A stretch of DNA of 64,000 nucleotides from Streptomyces drozdowiczii (GTDB lineage: Bacteria; Actinomycetota; Actinomycetes; Streptomycetales; Streptomycetaceae): assembly GCF_026167665.1 (NCBI RefSeq), contig NZ_CP098740.1, forward strand, positions 1,302,001 through 1,366,000, read 5' to 3'. Below the pieces are notes generated by a model, which did not search any database, was not told the origin of the DNA, and was given only the letters and a program-made list of their open reading frames with translations. The position numbers and the translations under genes are program-made. This document shows positions 55,807 through 64,000 of this stretch, piece after piece. Each line of letters starts with the position of its first letter. Position 1 is the first letter of the stretch.

Positions 55807-56631
55807 ATGACCTACCGGACCACCATCGCCGCCGCCGCTTCCGCCGGGGTCTGCGCCCTGGCCCTCGGCGCCGCCGCCCCGGCCGCCATGGCCGCTCCCG
55901 AACGGGCGCAGGACAAGGGAATGGTGTCCGTGTTCCACGGCATCCCCGGAATGACGGTCGACGTGTACGCCGACGGCGACCCGTTGCTCAGCGACTTCAA
56001 GCCGGGCACGGTGACCGAACCGCAGGCGCTCGACGCCGGTACGTACGACATCAAGGTCTTCGAGGCCGGCAAGGGCCCCGACGGCAAACCCGCCCTGGAG
56101 AAGCAGGTGAAGGTGACCGAGGGCGGCAACGCCACGGTGGCCGCCCACCTCTCCGCCGACGGCGACCCCCAGCTCACGGCGTACGCCGACGACGTCTCCG
56201 CCGTGAAGTCCGGCGAAGCCCGCCTGACGGTCCGCCATGTGGCGGCCGCGCCCGCCGTGGACGTACGCGCCGGAGGCCAGCCCGTCTTCAAGGACCTGAC
56301 GAACCCCAAGGAGGACACCACCTCCGTCGAGGCCGGCACGGTGAACGCCGATGTCGTCCTGGCCGGGACGGACACCGTGGCCATCGGACCGGCCGACCTG
56401 AACCTCAAGGAGGGCACGAGCAACGTCGTCTACGCCTGGGGCAGCGCTCAGGACAAGAACCTCGCCCTGGCCACCCAGACCTTCGACACCAAGGACATGA
56501 AGAGCGGCGCGGCGCACGCCGGCATCGCGCCGAACTCCTCCGCCGGGTGGCTGAACTGGGTCGCGGCGGCCGGAGCCGTCACGCTGACGGGCGTCGTGGG
56601 GGCCCGCCTGGCCGCCGGACGGCGCGACTGA
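55807..56631 (+). CDS. secreted DUF4397 surface protein
   Basis: This is a 274-residue exported protein. The signal peptide (TYRTTIAAAASAGVCALALGAAAPAAMAA, in outline residues 2-30) is followed by two tandem DUF4397 beta-domains. The first is around VSVFHGIPGMTVDVYADGDPL and the second around LTVRHVAAAPAVDVRAGGQPV. A C-terminal hydrophobic helix (NWVAAAGAVTLTGVVGARLAA) plus GRRD tail anchors it in the membrane; no LPxTG motif is present. Its function is unknown. The ATG at 55807 has AAGGG nine bases upstream; an ATG three codons earlier is too close to that site. Its position behind the ECF sigma gene suggests it is a target of that sigma factor. Confidence 0.88.
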   Translation: MTYRTTIAAAASAGVCALALGAAAPAAMAAPERAQDKGMVSVFHGIPGMTVDVYADGDPLLSDFKPGTVTEPQALDAGTYDIKVFEAGKGPDGKPALEKQVKVTEGGNATVAAHLSADGDPQLTAYADDVSAVKSGEARLTVRHVAAAPAVDVRAGGQPVFKDLTNPKEDTTSVEAGTVNADVVLAGTDTVAIGPADLNLKEGTSNVVYAWGSAQDKNLALATQTFDTKDMKSGAAHAGIAPNSSAGWLNWVAAAGAVTLTGVVGARLAAGRRD

Positions 56632-56667
56632 CCTCGGGCCGCCACCCGGGTGGCCGTCCGCACAGCC

Positions 56668-56702
56668 ACCGTCGGCCGGGGGCGAGGTGCCCGGCCGACG
56701 GT
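56668..56702. terminator. bidirectional terminator between DUF4397 and GH3 genes
   Basis: A perfect 13-bp stem (56668-56680 and 56690-56702) lies between two convergent genes. Confidence 0.8.
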
Positions 56703-56716
56703 TCCCCGTATGCGCG

Positions 56717-58864
56717 TCAGACCAGCCGCAGGCTCCCCCGCACCGTCGCCGCCGAGCTGGTGCCCGTGTAGACGTCGATGCGGCCGCGCTCCAGGACGTA
56801 CGTGCCCGCGGGGTCGTTCGTCCAGAAGCCGAGGTCCTCCGCGCCCAGCGTGAAACGCACCCGGCGTTCCTCGCCCGGGGCGAGGGTGACGCGTTCGAAG
56901 GCGCGCAGCCTGCGTACCGGCTGGACGACCGACGCCGCGACGTCGTGGATGTACAGCTGGACGACCTCGTCGCCGGTGAGGTCGCCGGTGTTGGCGACGG
57001 GGACCGTGACCTCGACCGTCTCGCCGCGTTCCAGGGCGTCCACCGCGATCTCGGTGCGGCTGAGCTCCGGTGCGCCGGTCGTGAAGGTGGTGTAGCTCAG
57101 CCCGTGGCCGAAGACGAACTGCGGGCCGTCCGGCAGGTCCAGGTACTTGGAGACGTACTTCTCCGCCTCGTCGTACGGGCGGCCCGTCGCCTCGCGGTTG
57201 TAGTAGACCGGGATCTGGCCGACCGTCCGGGGGAAGGACACCGGCAGCTTGCCGCCCGGGTTGACCGTGCCGAACAGGATGTCCGCGACCGCGTTCCCCG
57301 CCTCGATGCCCGCGTGCCACGCCTCCAGGACGGCCGGTGCGCGGTCCGCCCAGCCGCCGATGGTGAGCGGGCGGCCGTTGACGAGGACGACGACGAAGGG
57401 CTTGCCGGTCGCCGCGACGGCCTCGATCAGCTGCTGCTGGCCCGCGGGGAGGTCGATCTCGCTGCGCGACGCGGCCTCGCCGCTGATCGCGGAGTCCTCG
57501 CCGACCACGACGACGGTGACGTCCGCCGCCCAGGCGGCCGCCGCGGCCATCGCCGGGTCGCCGCCGCCGGAGTGCCGGACATCGGCGCCCGGCGCGGCAG
57601 CGCGTACCGCGTCGAGCACGCTCACCGTGTCGAACACCAGCCGGCCGGGGCCCGCCCAGGTGCCGTGCTGGTCCGCGGAGTCGGCGTGCGGGCCGACCAC
57701 CGCGATCGTGCCGCCCGGCTTCAACGGCAGGACACCGCCCTCGTTCTTCAGGAGCACCATCGACCGGGCCGCGGCCTCCCGCGCGGCGGCCCGCGCCTCG
57801 GCGGTGGGGCCCGCGATCTCCGCCGCCTCGTCGGTGTACGGGTCGTCGAAGAGGCCGAGGGCGTACTTCAGGCGCAGGATGCGGGTGACGGCGTCGTCCA
57901 GGCGTTCCATGCTGATGCGGCCCGCGTCGAGCAGCTCCGCGCCGTGGTCCGCGATGTGCGTGGACACCATCTCCATGTCGAGGCCGTGCGTGAGCGCCAG
58001 CTCCGCCGCGTGCGCCGGGTCCTCGGCGTAACCGTGCGCGACCAGCTCCATGACGCCCGTGTAGTCGCTGACCACGAAGCCGTCGAAGTCCCACTCGCCC
58101 TTGAGGATGCTGTTCATGGTGTGGCTGTTGGCGTGCGCGGGGACGCCGCCCACGGTGTTGAACGCGGCCATCACCGTCGCCGCGCCCGCGTCCAGCGCGG
58201 CCTTGAACGGCGGCAGGTAGTGGTTGCGCAGCCGCTGCTCGGAGAGGTCCACGGTGTTGTAGTCCCGGCCGCCCTCGGCGCCGCCGTAGGCCACGAAGTG
58301 CTTGGCGCAGGCCGCGACGTGTTCCCCGGACCGGAGTCCCGAGCCGTCGGCCGGGCCCTGGTAGCCGCGTACCTTCGCCACGGCCAGGACGGCGTTCAGG
58401 TACGGGTCCTCGCCGCTCGATTCGGCGATCCGGCCCCAGCGCGGCTCGTTCGTCACGTCCATCATCGGCGAGAACGTCCAGCGCACGCCCTGCGAGCGGG
58501 TCTCGGCGGCCGACACCCGGGCGTCGGTCTCCGCCACGGCCGGGTCGAAGGCGGACGCCTGCGCGAGCGGGATCGGGAAGGTCGTCCAGAAGCCGTGGAT
58601 GACGTCGAAGCCGAAGAGCAGCGGGATGCCGAGCCGGGACTCCTCCACGGCCAGCCGCTGGAGGTCGTTGGTCCACTTCGCCCCGTGCAGGTTCAGCACC
58701 GAACCGAGCCGACCGGCCCGGGCCAGCGCCTCGATCTCCTTCGTCTGGCCGCCGCCGGGCCCCGTGTCCCCGGTCCAGGTCAGCTGCTGGACCTGGCCGA
58801 GCTTCTCCTCGGTCGTCATCCGGCCGAGGAGTTCCTTGACCTTGTCGTCGTGCGATCGGAGCAT
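56717..58864 (-). CDS. GH3 beta-glucosidase
   Basis: This is a 715-residue glycoside hydrolase of family 3 acting on beta-glucosides or related beta-linked oligosaccharides. The (beta/alpha)8 domain has GIPLLFGFDVIHGFWTTFPI and the nucleophile Asp267 in GFVVSDYTGV. The second domain carries VVVVGEDSAISGEAASRSEIDLP, where the acid/base normally lies. A C-terminal fibronectin-like domain (about 600-715) ends the protein. There is no signal peptide, so it works inside the cell. The ATG at 58864 has GAAGGA six bases upstream. A LacI-type palindrome lies about 100 bases upstream, shared with the divergent endonuclease-like gene. Confidence 0.94.
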   Translation of the reverse strand: MLRSHDDKVKELLGRMTTEEKLGQVQQLTWTGDTGPGGGQTKEIEALARAGRLGSVLNLHGAKWTNDLQRLAVEESRLGIPLLFGFDVIHGFWTTFPIPLAQASAFDPAVAETDARVSAAETRSQGVRWTFSPMMDVTNEPRWGRIAESSGEDPYLNAVLAVAKVRGYQGPADGSGLRSGEHVAACAKHFVAYGGAEGGRDYNTVDLSEQRLRNHYLPPFKAALDAGAATVMAAFNTVGGVPAHANSHTMNSILKGEWDFDGFVVSDYTGVMELVAHGYAEDPAHAAELALTHGLDMEMVSTHIADHGAELLDAGRISMERLDDAVTRILRLKYALGLFDDPYTDEAAEIAGPTAEARAAAREAAARSMVLLKNEGGVLPLKPGGTIAVVGPHADSADQHGTWAGPGRLVFDTVSVLDAVRAAAPGADVRHSGGGDPAMAAAAAWAADVTVVVVGEDSAISGEAASRSEIDLPAGQQQLIEAVAATGKPFVVVLVNGRPLTIGGWADRAPAVLEAWHAGIEAGNAVADILFGTVNPGGKLPVSFPRTVGQIPVYYNREATGRPYDEAEKYVSKYLDLPDGPQFVFGHGLSYTTFTTGAPELSRTEIAVDALERGETVEVTVPVANTGDLTGDEVVQLYIHDVAASVVQPVRRLRAFERVTLAPGEERRVRFTLGAEDLGFWTNDPAGTYVLERGRIDVYTGTSSAATVRGSLRLV

Positions 58865-58959
58865 GTCGGGTCCTTCGTAACCGGATAGCGGGGGCGAGCG
58901 GACTCCCGGGCGGGAGCCTTGCCGGACGGAACAACGGCGGGCTAACGTCGCTCGCAGCA

Positions 58960-58975
58960 GAATGTAAGCGCATTC
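58960..58975. promoter_or_regulatory. LacI-type operator between GH3 and the EEP gene
   Basis: GAATGTAAGCGCATTC forms a 5-6-5 dyad around AAGCGC, similar in type to sugar-repressor operators. It lies 96 bases before GH3 and 66 bases before the divergent gene, so it may control both. Confidence 0.45.
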
Positions 58976-59040
58976 AGGCGCAGGGGCAAGGAATCCTGGT
59001 CCCTCGTGACGGAATCGATGAGTCAGCACGGGAGACATCC

Positions 59041-59847
59041 ATGGCCACCAGCGCGTCGGCCCTGCGCGTCATGAGCTTCAACCTCCATGTGGACTGGGAC
59101 GGTTCGCCCCGCCCCTGGTCCGGGCGCCGGGACGCGGTGGCGGCGGTGCTGCGGGCCGAACGGCCCCAGCTGCTCGGCACCCAGGAGGGCCGCCCGCACC
59201 AGATCGCGGACGTGCTCGCCGCCCTCGGGCCCGGTTACGCGAGGACCGGCGGCGACCGCGACGGCGACGGGACCGGCGAGCACATGGCCGTCTTCCACGA
59301 CCGCGCGCGCCTCGACACCCTGGACCACGGCGACTTCTGGCTCTCGGACACGCCCGAGGTGCCCGCCTCCGAGACCTGGGGCGGCGCCTGCCCGCGCATG
59401 GCGACCTGGGTCCGCTTCCGGGACCTGGCCACCGGGGGCGACTTCCTCGCCGTGAACACCCACCTGGACCATGTGAGCGCTTACGCCCGCACCCGTGCGG
59501 CGGAAATGCTCGTGGAGCGGTCCGCCGCGCTCGCCCCCGGCCTGCCGGTCGTCGTCACCGGTGACTTCAACACCCCGGCCGGGGACCCCGAGGTGCACGG
59601 TGTGCTGCTCGCGCGGGGCGGCCTGGACGACACCTGGGACCGCGCGGAGGAGCGCGGGCCCGCGTACGCCACCTTCCACGACTACCGCGCGCCGGTCGCG
59701 GACGGCCCGCGCATCGACTGGATCCTCGCCTCGCGCGGTACGCGGGTGCGGCAGGCTTCGGCCGTGCTGCCGGGAGCCGGGGCGCCGAGCGACCATCTCC
59801 CGGTGCGCGCCCTGATCGAGCTGCCGTCCGCGCCCGTGGGGCACTGA
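59041..59847 (+). CDS. endonuclease/exonuclease/phosphatase family protein
   Basis: This is a 268-residue single-domain protein of the DNase I-like superfamily. The expected residues are all present: Asn in VMSFNLHVD, Glu in GTQEGRPHQ, His in VNTHLDH, Asp-x-Asn in TGDFNTPAGD and the terminal Asp-His in APSDHLPV. There is no signal peptide. Bacterial members next to glycosidase genes often act on phosphorylated small molecules rather than nucleic acids, and the substrate here is unknown. The ATG at 59041 follows GGGAGAC. The gene leads a plus-strand pair with the GH13 gene 45 bases downstream. Confidence 0.88.
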   Translation: MATSASALRVMSFNLHVDWDGSPRPWSGRRDAVAAVLRAERPQLLGTQEGRPHQIADVLAALGPGYARTGGDRDGDGTGEHMAVFHDRARLDTLDHGDFWLSDTPEVPASETWGGACPRMATWVRFRDLATGGDFLAVNTHLDHVSAYARTRAAEMLVERSAALAPGLPVVVTGDFNTPAGDPEVHGVLLARGGLDDTWDRAEERGPAYATFHDYRAPVADGPRIDWILASRGTRVRQASAVLPGAGAPSDHLPVRALIELPSAPVGH

Positions 59848-59892
59848 GCCCGCACTCCCGTACGCCCGTAGACCCTGACCGGAGGAATCCGC

Positions 59893-61485
59893 ATGTCATC
59901 CCCCCGCCCGGCGACCGAATGGCTCGCCGACGCCGTGCTCTACCAGATCTATCCGCAGTCCTTCGCCGACTCCGACGGCGACGGGATCGGGGACTTCGCG
60001 GGGATCGAGGCGCGGCTCGACCATCTCCAGTGGCTCGGGGTGAACACCGTCTGGTTCAACCCGTGCTTCGTGTCGCCGTTCGACGACGCCGGTTACGACG
60101 TGGCCGACTACCTCAACGTCGCCCCGCGCTACGGCACCAACGAGGACCTGGCCCGGCTCACCGAGGCCGCCGGACGCCGCGGCATCCGGGTGTTGCTCGA
60201 CCTGGTCGCCGGGCACACCTCCGACCAGCACCCCTGGTTCCGGGCATCCGCGAACGACCCGGCCGACCAGCGGTTCATCTGGGCCGACACCGAGCAGGCG
60301 CCGCCCGGCTTCGTCGCCTCGCCCGGCAGCCGGCCCGGGTTCTACCAGCCGAACTTCTTCGAGTCGCAGCCGGCGCTCAACTTCGGCCACGCGCGGACGG
60401 ACCCGGCGGAGCCCTGGCGGCTGCCCGTCGACGCCGAGGGGCCCCGCGCCAACCGGCAGGCGCTGCGCGAGATCATGGACCACTGGCTGGGGCTCGGCCT
60501 GTCAGGCTTCCGGGTCGACATGGCCGCCTCGCTGGTCAAGGACGACCCGGGGCAGGCCGAGACCGCGAAGCTCTGGACCGAGCTGCGCGGCTGGCTGGAC
60601 CGGGCGCACCCGCAGGCGGCGCTGCTCTCCGAGTGGGGCGACCCGCAGGTCTCGGTCCCGGCCGGGTTCCACGCGGACTTCTTCCTCCAGTTCGGTCCGC
60701 GCGGCGACGGGCTGCCGCTCCGGTCGCTCTGGAACAACTGGGAGGGCACGGTCAGCGAGCCGTGGGAGCCGCTGGAGCCGTACTTCGGGGCCCGGGGCGA
60801 GGGCGGGTTCGCCACCTTCCTCGACGCCTGGCGCGAGGCGACCGGGGTCATCGGGGACGCCGGGTTCATCTCGCTGCCCACGTCCAACCACGACTTCTCG
60901 CGCCTCGCCACGGGCCCCCGTACGGCCGAACAGCTGCCCGCCGCCTTCGCGTTCCAGCTGACCTGGCCGACGCTCCCCGCGATCTACTACGGGGACGAGA
61001 TCGGCATGCGGTACGTGCCGGGCACGCCCACCCGCGAGGGCAGCCGACTGGGTCCGCGGTACGACCGGGCCGGGTCCCGTACGCCCATGCAGTGGGACGA
61101 CTCGCCGAACGCGGGCTTCTCCACCGCGCCCGCCGACGCCCTGTACCTGCCGATCGACCCGGACCCGGCCCGGCCGACGGTCGCCGCCCAGCGCGCCGAC
61201 GAGGGCTCCCTCCTCCACCTGGTCCGGCGCCTGATCGCGCTCCGCAAGGCCACCCCGGAGCTGGGCAGCGGGGGTTCCACGGAGGTGCTGCACGACGGGT
61301 ATCCCCTGGTGTACGTCCGGGGTGGGCGCTACCTCGTCGTGGTCAACCCGCGCTCCGAGGCCGCCAAGACCGCCGCGCCCGCCGGGCGGACCACCGCGGT
61401 GGAGGCGCGCGGGGTCACCGTCGCGGAGGGCCGCATCCGGGCCGAGGGCTTCGGCTTCGGCGTCTTCGCGCTCGACGCGGGCTGA
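59893..61485 (+). CDS. GH13 alpha-glucosidase / trehalose-active enzyme
   Basis: This is a 530-residue alpha-amylase-family enzyme. The catalytic residues are nucleophile Asp209 (GFRVDMA), acid/base Glu247 (LLSEWGDP) and Asp334 (TSNHDFSR). It starts with YQIYPQSFADSDGDGIGDFAGI, the pattern of oligo-1,6-glucosidases, trehalose synthases and related exo-enzymes. There is no signal peptide, so it acts on short alpha-glucans or trehalose-like sugars in the cytoplasm. The subfamily cannot be fixed from sequence reading alone. The ATG has GGAGGAAT upstream. It follows the EEP gene in the same direction and ends at a strong hairpin. Confidence 0.92.
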   Translation: MSSPRPATEWLADAVLYQIYPQSFADSDGDGIGDFAGIEARLDHLQWLGVNTVWFNPCFVSPFDDAGYDVADYLNVAPRYGTNEDLARLTEAAGRRGIRVLLDLVAGHTSDQHPWFRASANDPADQRFIWADTEQAPPGFVASPGSRPGFYQPNFFESQPALNFGHARTDPAEPWRLPVDAEGPRANRQALREIMDHWLGLGLSGFRVDMAASLVKDDPGQAETAKLWTELRGWLDRAHPQAALLSEWGDPQVSVPAGFHADFFLQFGPRGDGLPLRSLWNNWEGTVSEPWEPLEPYFGARGEGGFATFLDAWREATGVIGDAGFISLPTSNHDFSRLATGPRTAEQLPAAFAFQLTWPTLPAIYYGDEIGMRYVPGTPTREGSRLGPRYDRAGSRTPMQWDDSPNAGFSTAPADALYLPIDPDPARPTVAAQRADEGSLLHLVRRLIALRKATPELGSGGSTEVLHDGYPLVYVRGGRYLVVVNPRSEAAKTAAPAGRTTAVEARGVTVAEGRIRAEGFGFGVFALDAG

Positions 61486-61501
61486 CCGGCTGCGGGATGC
61501 T

Positions 61502-61537
61502 GCTGCGCCCCCGCCCGGGTCCGGGCGGGGGCGCAGC
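61502..61537. terminator. bidirectional terminator between GH13 and sulfatase genes
   Basis: A perfect 16-bp stem (61502-61517 and 61522-61537) with a four-base loop lies between two convergent genes. Confidence 0.9.
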
Positions 61538-61543
61538 CGTACG

Positions 61544-62956
61544 TCAGCCCGGGGTGTCCCCGTACTGCGCTTGCAGCGCCGCCAGTTCGGCGGTCAGCTC
61601 CACGACCAGGTCCTGGTACGCCGGGTCCCCGTACCGGTTGTGCAGCTCGTCCGGGTCGGCGACCAGGTCGAACAGCTCCCACTCGGGGGCGCGGGTCTCG
61701 TCCTTGGCGCCGGGCCGGCCGGAGCCGTGGCCCGGGTAGTGGATCAGCTTGTGGGTGTGGGTGCGGACGCCGTAGCTGGCCTGGACGTTGTGGCAGACGT
61801 CCAGGTGCTCGAAGTAGCGGTAGTACACCGACTGCCGCCAGTCGTCCGGCCGTTCGCCCCGGAGCAGCGGGACGAGGCTGCGGCCCTGCATCCGTGGATG
61901 CGCTTCCACTCCGGCGAGGTCCAGGATCGTCTGGGCGTAGTCGACGTTGATCACGAGCTCGTCGCAGCTGCTGCCCGGCGGGGTGACGCCGGGCCATCGC
62001 ACCACCAGCGGGATCCGCAGCGAGGGTTCGTACATGAACCGCTTGTCGAACCAGCCGTGTTCGCCCAGGTAGAAGCCGTGGTCGGAGGTGTACGCGACCG
62101 CCGTGGTCCGGTCCAGGCCGGTGAGGTCGAGGTAGTGGAGGACCCGGCCGACGTTCTCGTCCAGGGCCGCGACGACCCGTAGGTACTCCTTGATGTAGCG
62201 CTGGTAGCGCCACTCGCGTTCCGCGCGCTCGTCCAGACCGTCGGGGACGGGTGCCTTGAGGTCCTGCGGGAGCAGGTCGCGCATCCGCATCTCCGCCTCG
62301 GCGGCGGCGCTCGCCCGGTGGCTGTAGTCGTCGTGGAGCGTGCGGGGCGCCGGGATGTCCACGTCCTCGTACAGGTGCCGGTGGCGTTCGGCGGGTTCGA
62401 AGGCGCGGTGCGGGGCCTTGTGCTGGATGAACAGCGCGAAGGGCTTGTCGCGGTCCCGGCGGTCGAGCCAGTTGAGCGCGAGGTCGGTGATGAGGTCGGT
62501 GACGTAACCGGTGTGCTGCCGCTCCCCGTCGCGGGTGACGAACGTCGGGTCGTGGTAGACGCCGTGTTCCGGCAGCACCTCCCAGTGGTCGAAGCCGACC
62601 GGGTCGGAGCAGCCGCCGTGGCCGAGGTGCCATTTGCCGATGATCGCGGTCCGGTAGCCCGCCTCCTGGAGCATGCGCGGGAAGGAGGGCTGGGTGGCGT
62701 CGAACTTCTGGCCGTCCTGTTCGAGCGTCGTCATGCCGTTGACGTGGCTGTAGGTGCCGGTCAGCAGGGACGCGCGGGCGGGCGAGCAGATCGAGTTGGT
62801 GCAGAAGGCGTTGTCGAAGCGCATGCCCTCGGCGGCCAGCCGGTCGACGGCGGGCGTCCGGTTGATGACACTGCCGTAGGCGCCGATCGCGGGCACGGCG
62901 TGGTCGTCGGTCATGAAGAACACGAGGCTGGGGCGCTCGGTGCCGGTGGTACTCAT
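61544..62956 (-). CDS. sulfatase
   Basis: This is a 470-residue type I sulfatase of the alkaline-phosphatase superfamily that removes sulfate from sugars or small molecules. The maturation signature is present as Cys57-Ser-Pro-Ala-Arg61 (ICSPARASLLTG), where the Cys must be turned into formylglycine by a separate enzyme not in this window. Metal-binding residues appear in FFMTDDHAV and TSDHGFYLGEHGWFDKRF. There is no signal peptide. It is coupled by a four-base overlap (ATGA) to the FnIII gene and belongs to a sugar-transport operon, so a sulfated glycan is the likely substrate. Confidence 0.92.
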   Translation of the reverse strand: MSTTGTERPSLVFFMTDDHAVPAIGAYGSVINRTPAVDRLAAEGMRFDNAFCTNSICSPARASLLTGTYSHVNGMTTLEQDGQKFDATQPSFPRMLQEAGYRTAIIGKWHLGHGGCSDPVGFDHWEVLPEHGVYHDPTFVTRDGERQHTGYVTDLITDLALNWLDRRDRDKPFALFIQHKAPHRAFEPAERHRHLYEDVDIPAPRTLHDDYSHRASAAAEAEMRMRDLLPQDLKAPVPDGLDERAEREWRYQRYIKEYLRVVAALDENVGRVLHYLDLTGLDRTTAVAYTSDHGFYLGEHGWFDKRFMYEPSLRIPLVVRWPGVTPPGSSCDELVINVDYAQTILDLAGVEAHPRMQGRSLVPLLRGERPDDWRQSVYYRYFEHLDVCHNVQASYGVRTHTHKLIHYPGHGSGRPGAKDETRAPEWELFDLVADPDELHNRYGDPAYQDLVVELTAELAALQAQYGDTPG

Positions 62957-63666
62957 GGCCCGGGGTCCTCCTTGGCTGGTGCGGGGTGCGGACGGGTCCG
63001 GTCCGGGGCGAGCCGCAGGGTGCGGCTGCCCGGCATGGGCAGGTCGAGCGTGGTGCGTACGAGACCGTCCGGGCCGGTGTGCGCGAGGGCTTCGGGGCCG
63101 GTGTCACCGGCGGGGCGCAGCCGGTAGCGGGCGCCGGGTTCGAGCCCGGCGACCTCCACGGTGACGCGGCGGCCCAGCGCCGGTACCGGTATCGCGCAGG
63201 GCCGGTCGGCGGCGGCGTTGACCACGCGCACCTCGACCGTGCCGTCGCGCGCGGTGGCCGTCGCGGTCACCAGGGCGCGGGCTCCGTCGCCGGTGAGGTG
63301 CGCGGGGCGGTGCGGGGCGCCGGCGTCGATCCGGACGCGGACGCCGGCGGGTGCGCTGGCCGGGGCGAGCGCGCAGCCGCGCACGGGGCCGGGCAGCGGC
63401 GGCCGGGGGCCGTCGGGCGTCCTGGGCGCGATCCGGTACCAGTAGCCGCGGCCGGGCTCGGCGCGCGTGTCCGCGTACGGCGGGAGGACCGGGCCGGTGT
63501 GCAGGGGCGCGTACGGTCCCTCGTAGTGATCGGAACGGTGTACGACGTAACCGGCCGTCCCCGGCGCCGGCACCCAGTCGAGCAGCACATGGCCGATGCC
63601 GTCCGTGGAGCGCAGTGCCGTGCGGTGCCGGGGCCGTACGCCCGCGAGGCCGGGGCGCCCGTTCAC
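62953..63666 (-). CDS. FnIII-domain protein, possibly the detached C-terminal part of a glycosidase
   Basis: This is a 237-residue protein of unknown function. Residues about 15-95 look like a fibronectin type III domain (GHVLLDWVPAPGTAGYVVHRSD, then YWYRIAPRTPDG). The remainder is a beta-rich region ending in TTLDLPMPGSRTLRLAPD, which resembles the last strands of GH39-type beta-xylosidases. No catalytic domain or signal peptide is present. It overlaps the permease stop (GTGA) and the sulfatase start (ATGA), so it is translated as part of that operon and is not random sequence. It may be a remnant, or a small partner protein. Confidence 0.7.
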   Translation of the reverse strand: MNGRPGLAGVRPRHRTALRSTDGIGHVLLDWVPAPGTAGYVVHRSDHYEGPYAPLHTGPVLPPYADTRAEPGRGYWYRIAPRTPDGPRPPLPGPVRGCALAPASAPAGVRVRIDAGAPHRPAHLTGDGARALVTATATARDGTVEVRVVNAAADRPCAIPVPALGRRVTVEVAGLEPGARYRLRPAGDTGPEALAHTGPDGLVRTTLDLPMPGSRTLRLAPDRTRPHPAPAKEDPGP

Positions 63667-64000
63667 TTCAGGCCGGAGGTCGCGATGCCCTGGGTGAAGT
63701 GCCGCTGGAGGGCGATGAAGACGGCGACGACCGGGAGCACCACGAGCAGGGCGCCGGCCATCAGCACACCGTTGGACCCGGCGGCCTTGGTGGGGTCGGT
63801 GGCGAAGGTGGCGAGGGCGACGGGCAGGGTGTACTTGTCGGGGTCGTTGGTCGCGACGAGCGGCCACAGGAAGTTGTTCCAGGAGCCGAGGAACACGAAG
63901 ATCGTCAGCGTGGCGAGGGCCGGTTTGACCAGCGGGATCACGATGCGCCAGAAGATGTACCACTCGCCGGCGCCGTCGATGCGGGCCGCTTCGAGGAGTT
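63663..64000 (-). CDS. sugar ABC transporter permease (MalG type), C-terminal part
   Basis: The gene runs off the right edge; the last 112 residues are present. They include the EAA loop EAARIDGAGEWYIFWRIV-IPLVKPA and two to three membrane helices, ending in the family tail QGIATSGLK. This is the inner-membrane subunit of a carbohydrate importer. Its stop overlaps the FnIII gene start. The first genes of this operon (binding protein, first permease) should lie beyond 64000. Confidence 0.9.
   Translation of the reverse strand, partial: LLEAARIDGAGEWYIFWRIVIPLVKPALATLTIFVFLGSWNNFLWPLVATNDPDKYTLPVALATFATDPTKAAGSNGVLMAGALLVVLPVVAVFIALQRHFTQGIATSGLK

Overview
The window is GC-rich chromosomal DNA of a Streptomyces-type actinobacterium. 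The evidence is strong third-position G/C bias, many GTG starts, GTGA/ATGA stop-start overlaps, and a gene order I recognise from Streptomyces coelicolor: amino-acid permease, dxs, xylFGH, rok7B7, ngcEFG, then further on aconitase and an HTH-MurA fusion (remembered as roughly SCO6014 down to SCO5998). The synteny is from memory and has not been searched.

Layout. 0-4.6 kb: a partial beta-propeller-like gene, a PIN/NYN-like protein, an APC permease and dxs. 4.7-13.2 kb, minus strand: the xylose ABC operon xylFGH, its ROK regulator, and the N-acetylglucosamine/chitobiose ABC operon ngcEFG. 13.6-25.3 kb: carbohydrate block with a secreted GH92 mannosidase, a histidine phosphatase (frameshifted), a GH31 alpha-xylosidase, and a divergent ABC importer plus GH1 beta-glucosidase operon. 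25.3-27.8 kb: a GlsB-type membrane protein and two tandem secreted FG-GAP proteins. 27.8-33.9 kb: aconitase, a shrunken MFS protein, a MOSC protein and the HTH-MurA fusion.

33.9-51.7 kb is the most interesting part. It holds an apparently dedicated module for peptides and D-amino acids: PLP decarboxylase (frameshifted), Asp/Glu racemase, PucR-type regulator, isochorismatase-type hydrolase, three serine hydrolases of penicillin-recognising folds without visible signal peptides, a complete oligopeptide ABC importer, an M19 dipeptidase, an M20 deacylase, a GNAT acyltransferase and an N-acylamino-acid racemase of the enolase superfamily. The last three match the known succinylation / racemisation / desuccinylation route that converts D- to L-amino acids irreversibly. 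A 20-bp inverted repeat recurs in front of the regulator, the serine hydrolases and the M20-GNAT-racemase operon and may be the shared operator.

51.8-56.7 kb is a light/oxidative-stress block: DUF4383 membrane protein, FeS-type photolyase, LitR/CarH-like B12 MerR regulator divergent from an ECF sigma factor across a large four-half-site operator, and a DUF4397 surface protein. 56.7-64 kb returns to sugars: GH3 beta-glucosidase, an endonuclease/exonuclease/phosphatase protein, a GH13 glucosidase, and an operon (cut by the right edge) of sugar permease, FnIII protein and sulfatase.

Three genes are broken by single missing bases in G/C runs (near 8385, 18070 and 34125). The pattern suggests base-calling errors rather than real decay. 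No tRNA, rRNA, CRISPR array, insertion sequence or phage gene was seen.
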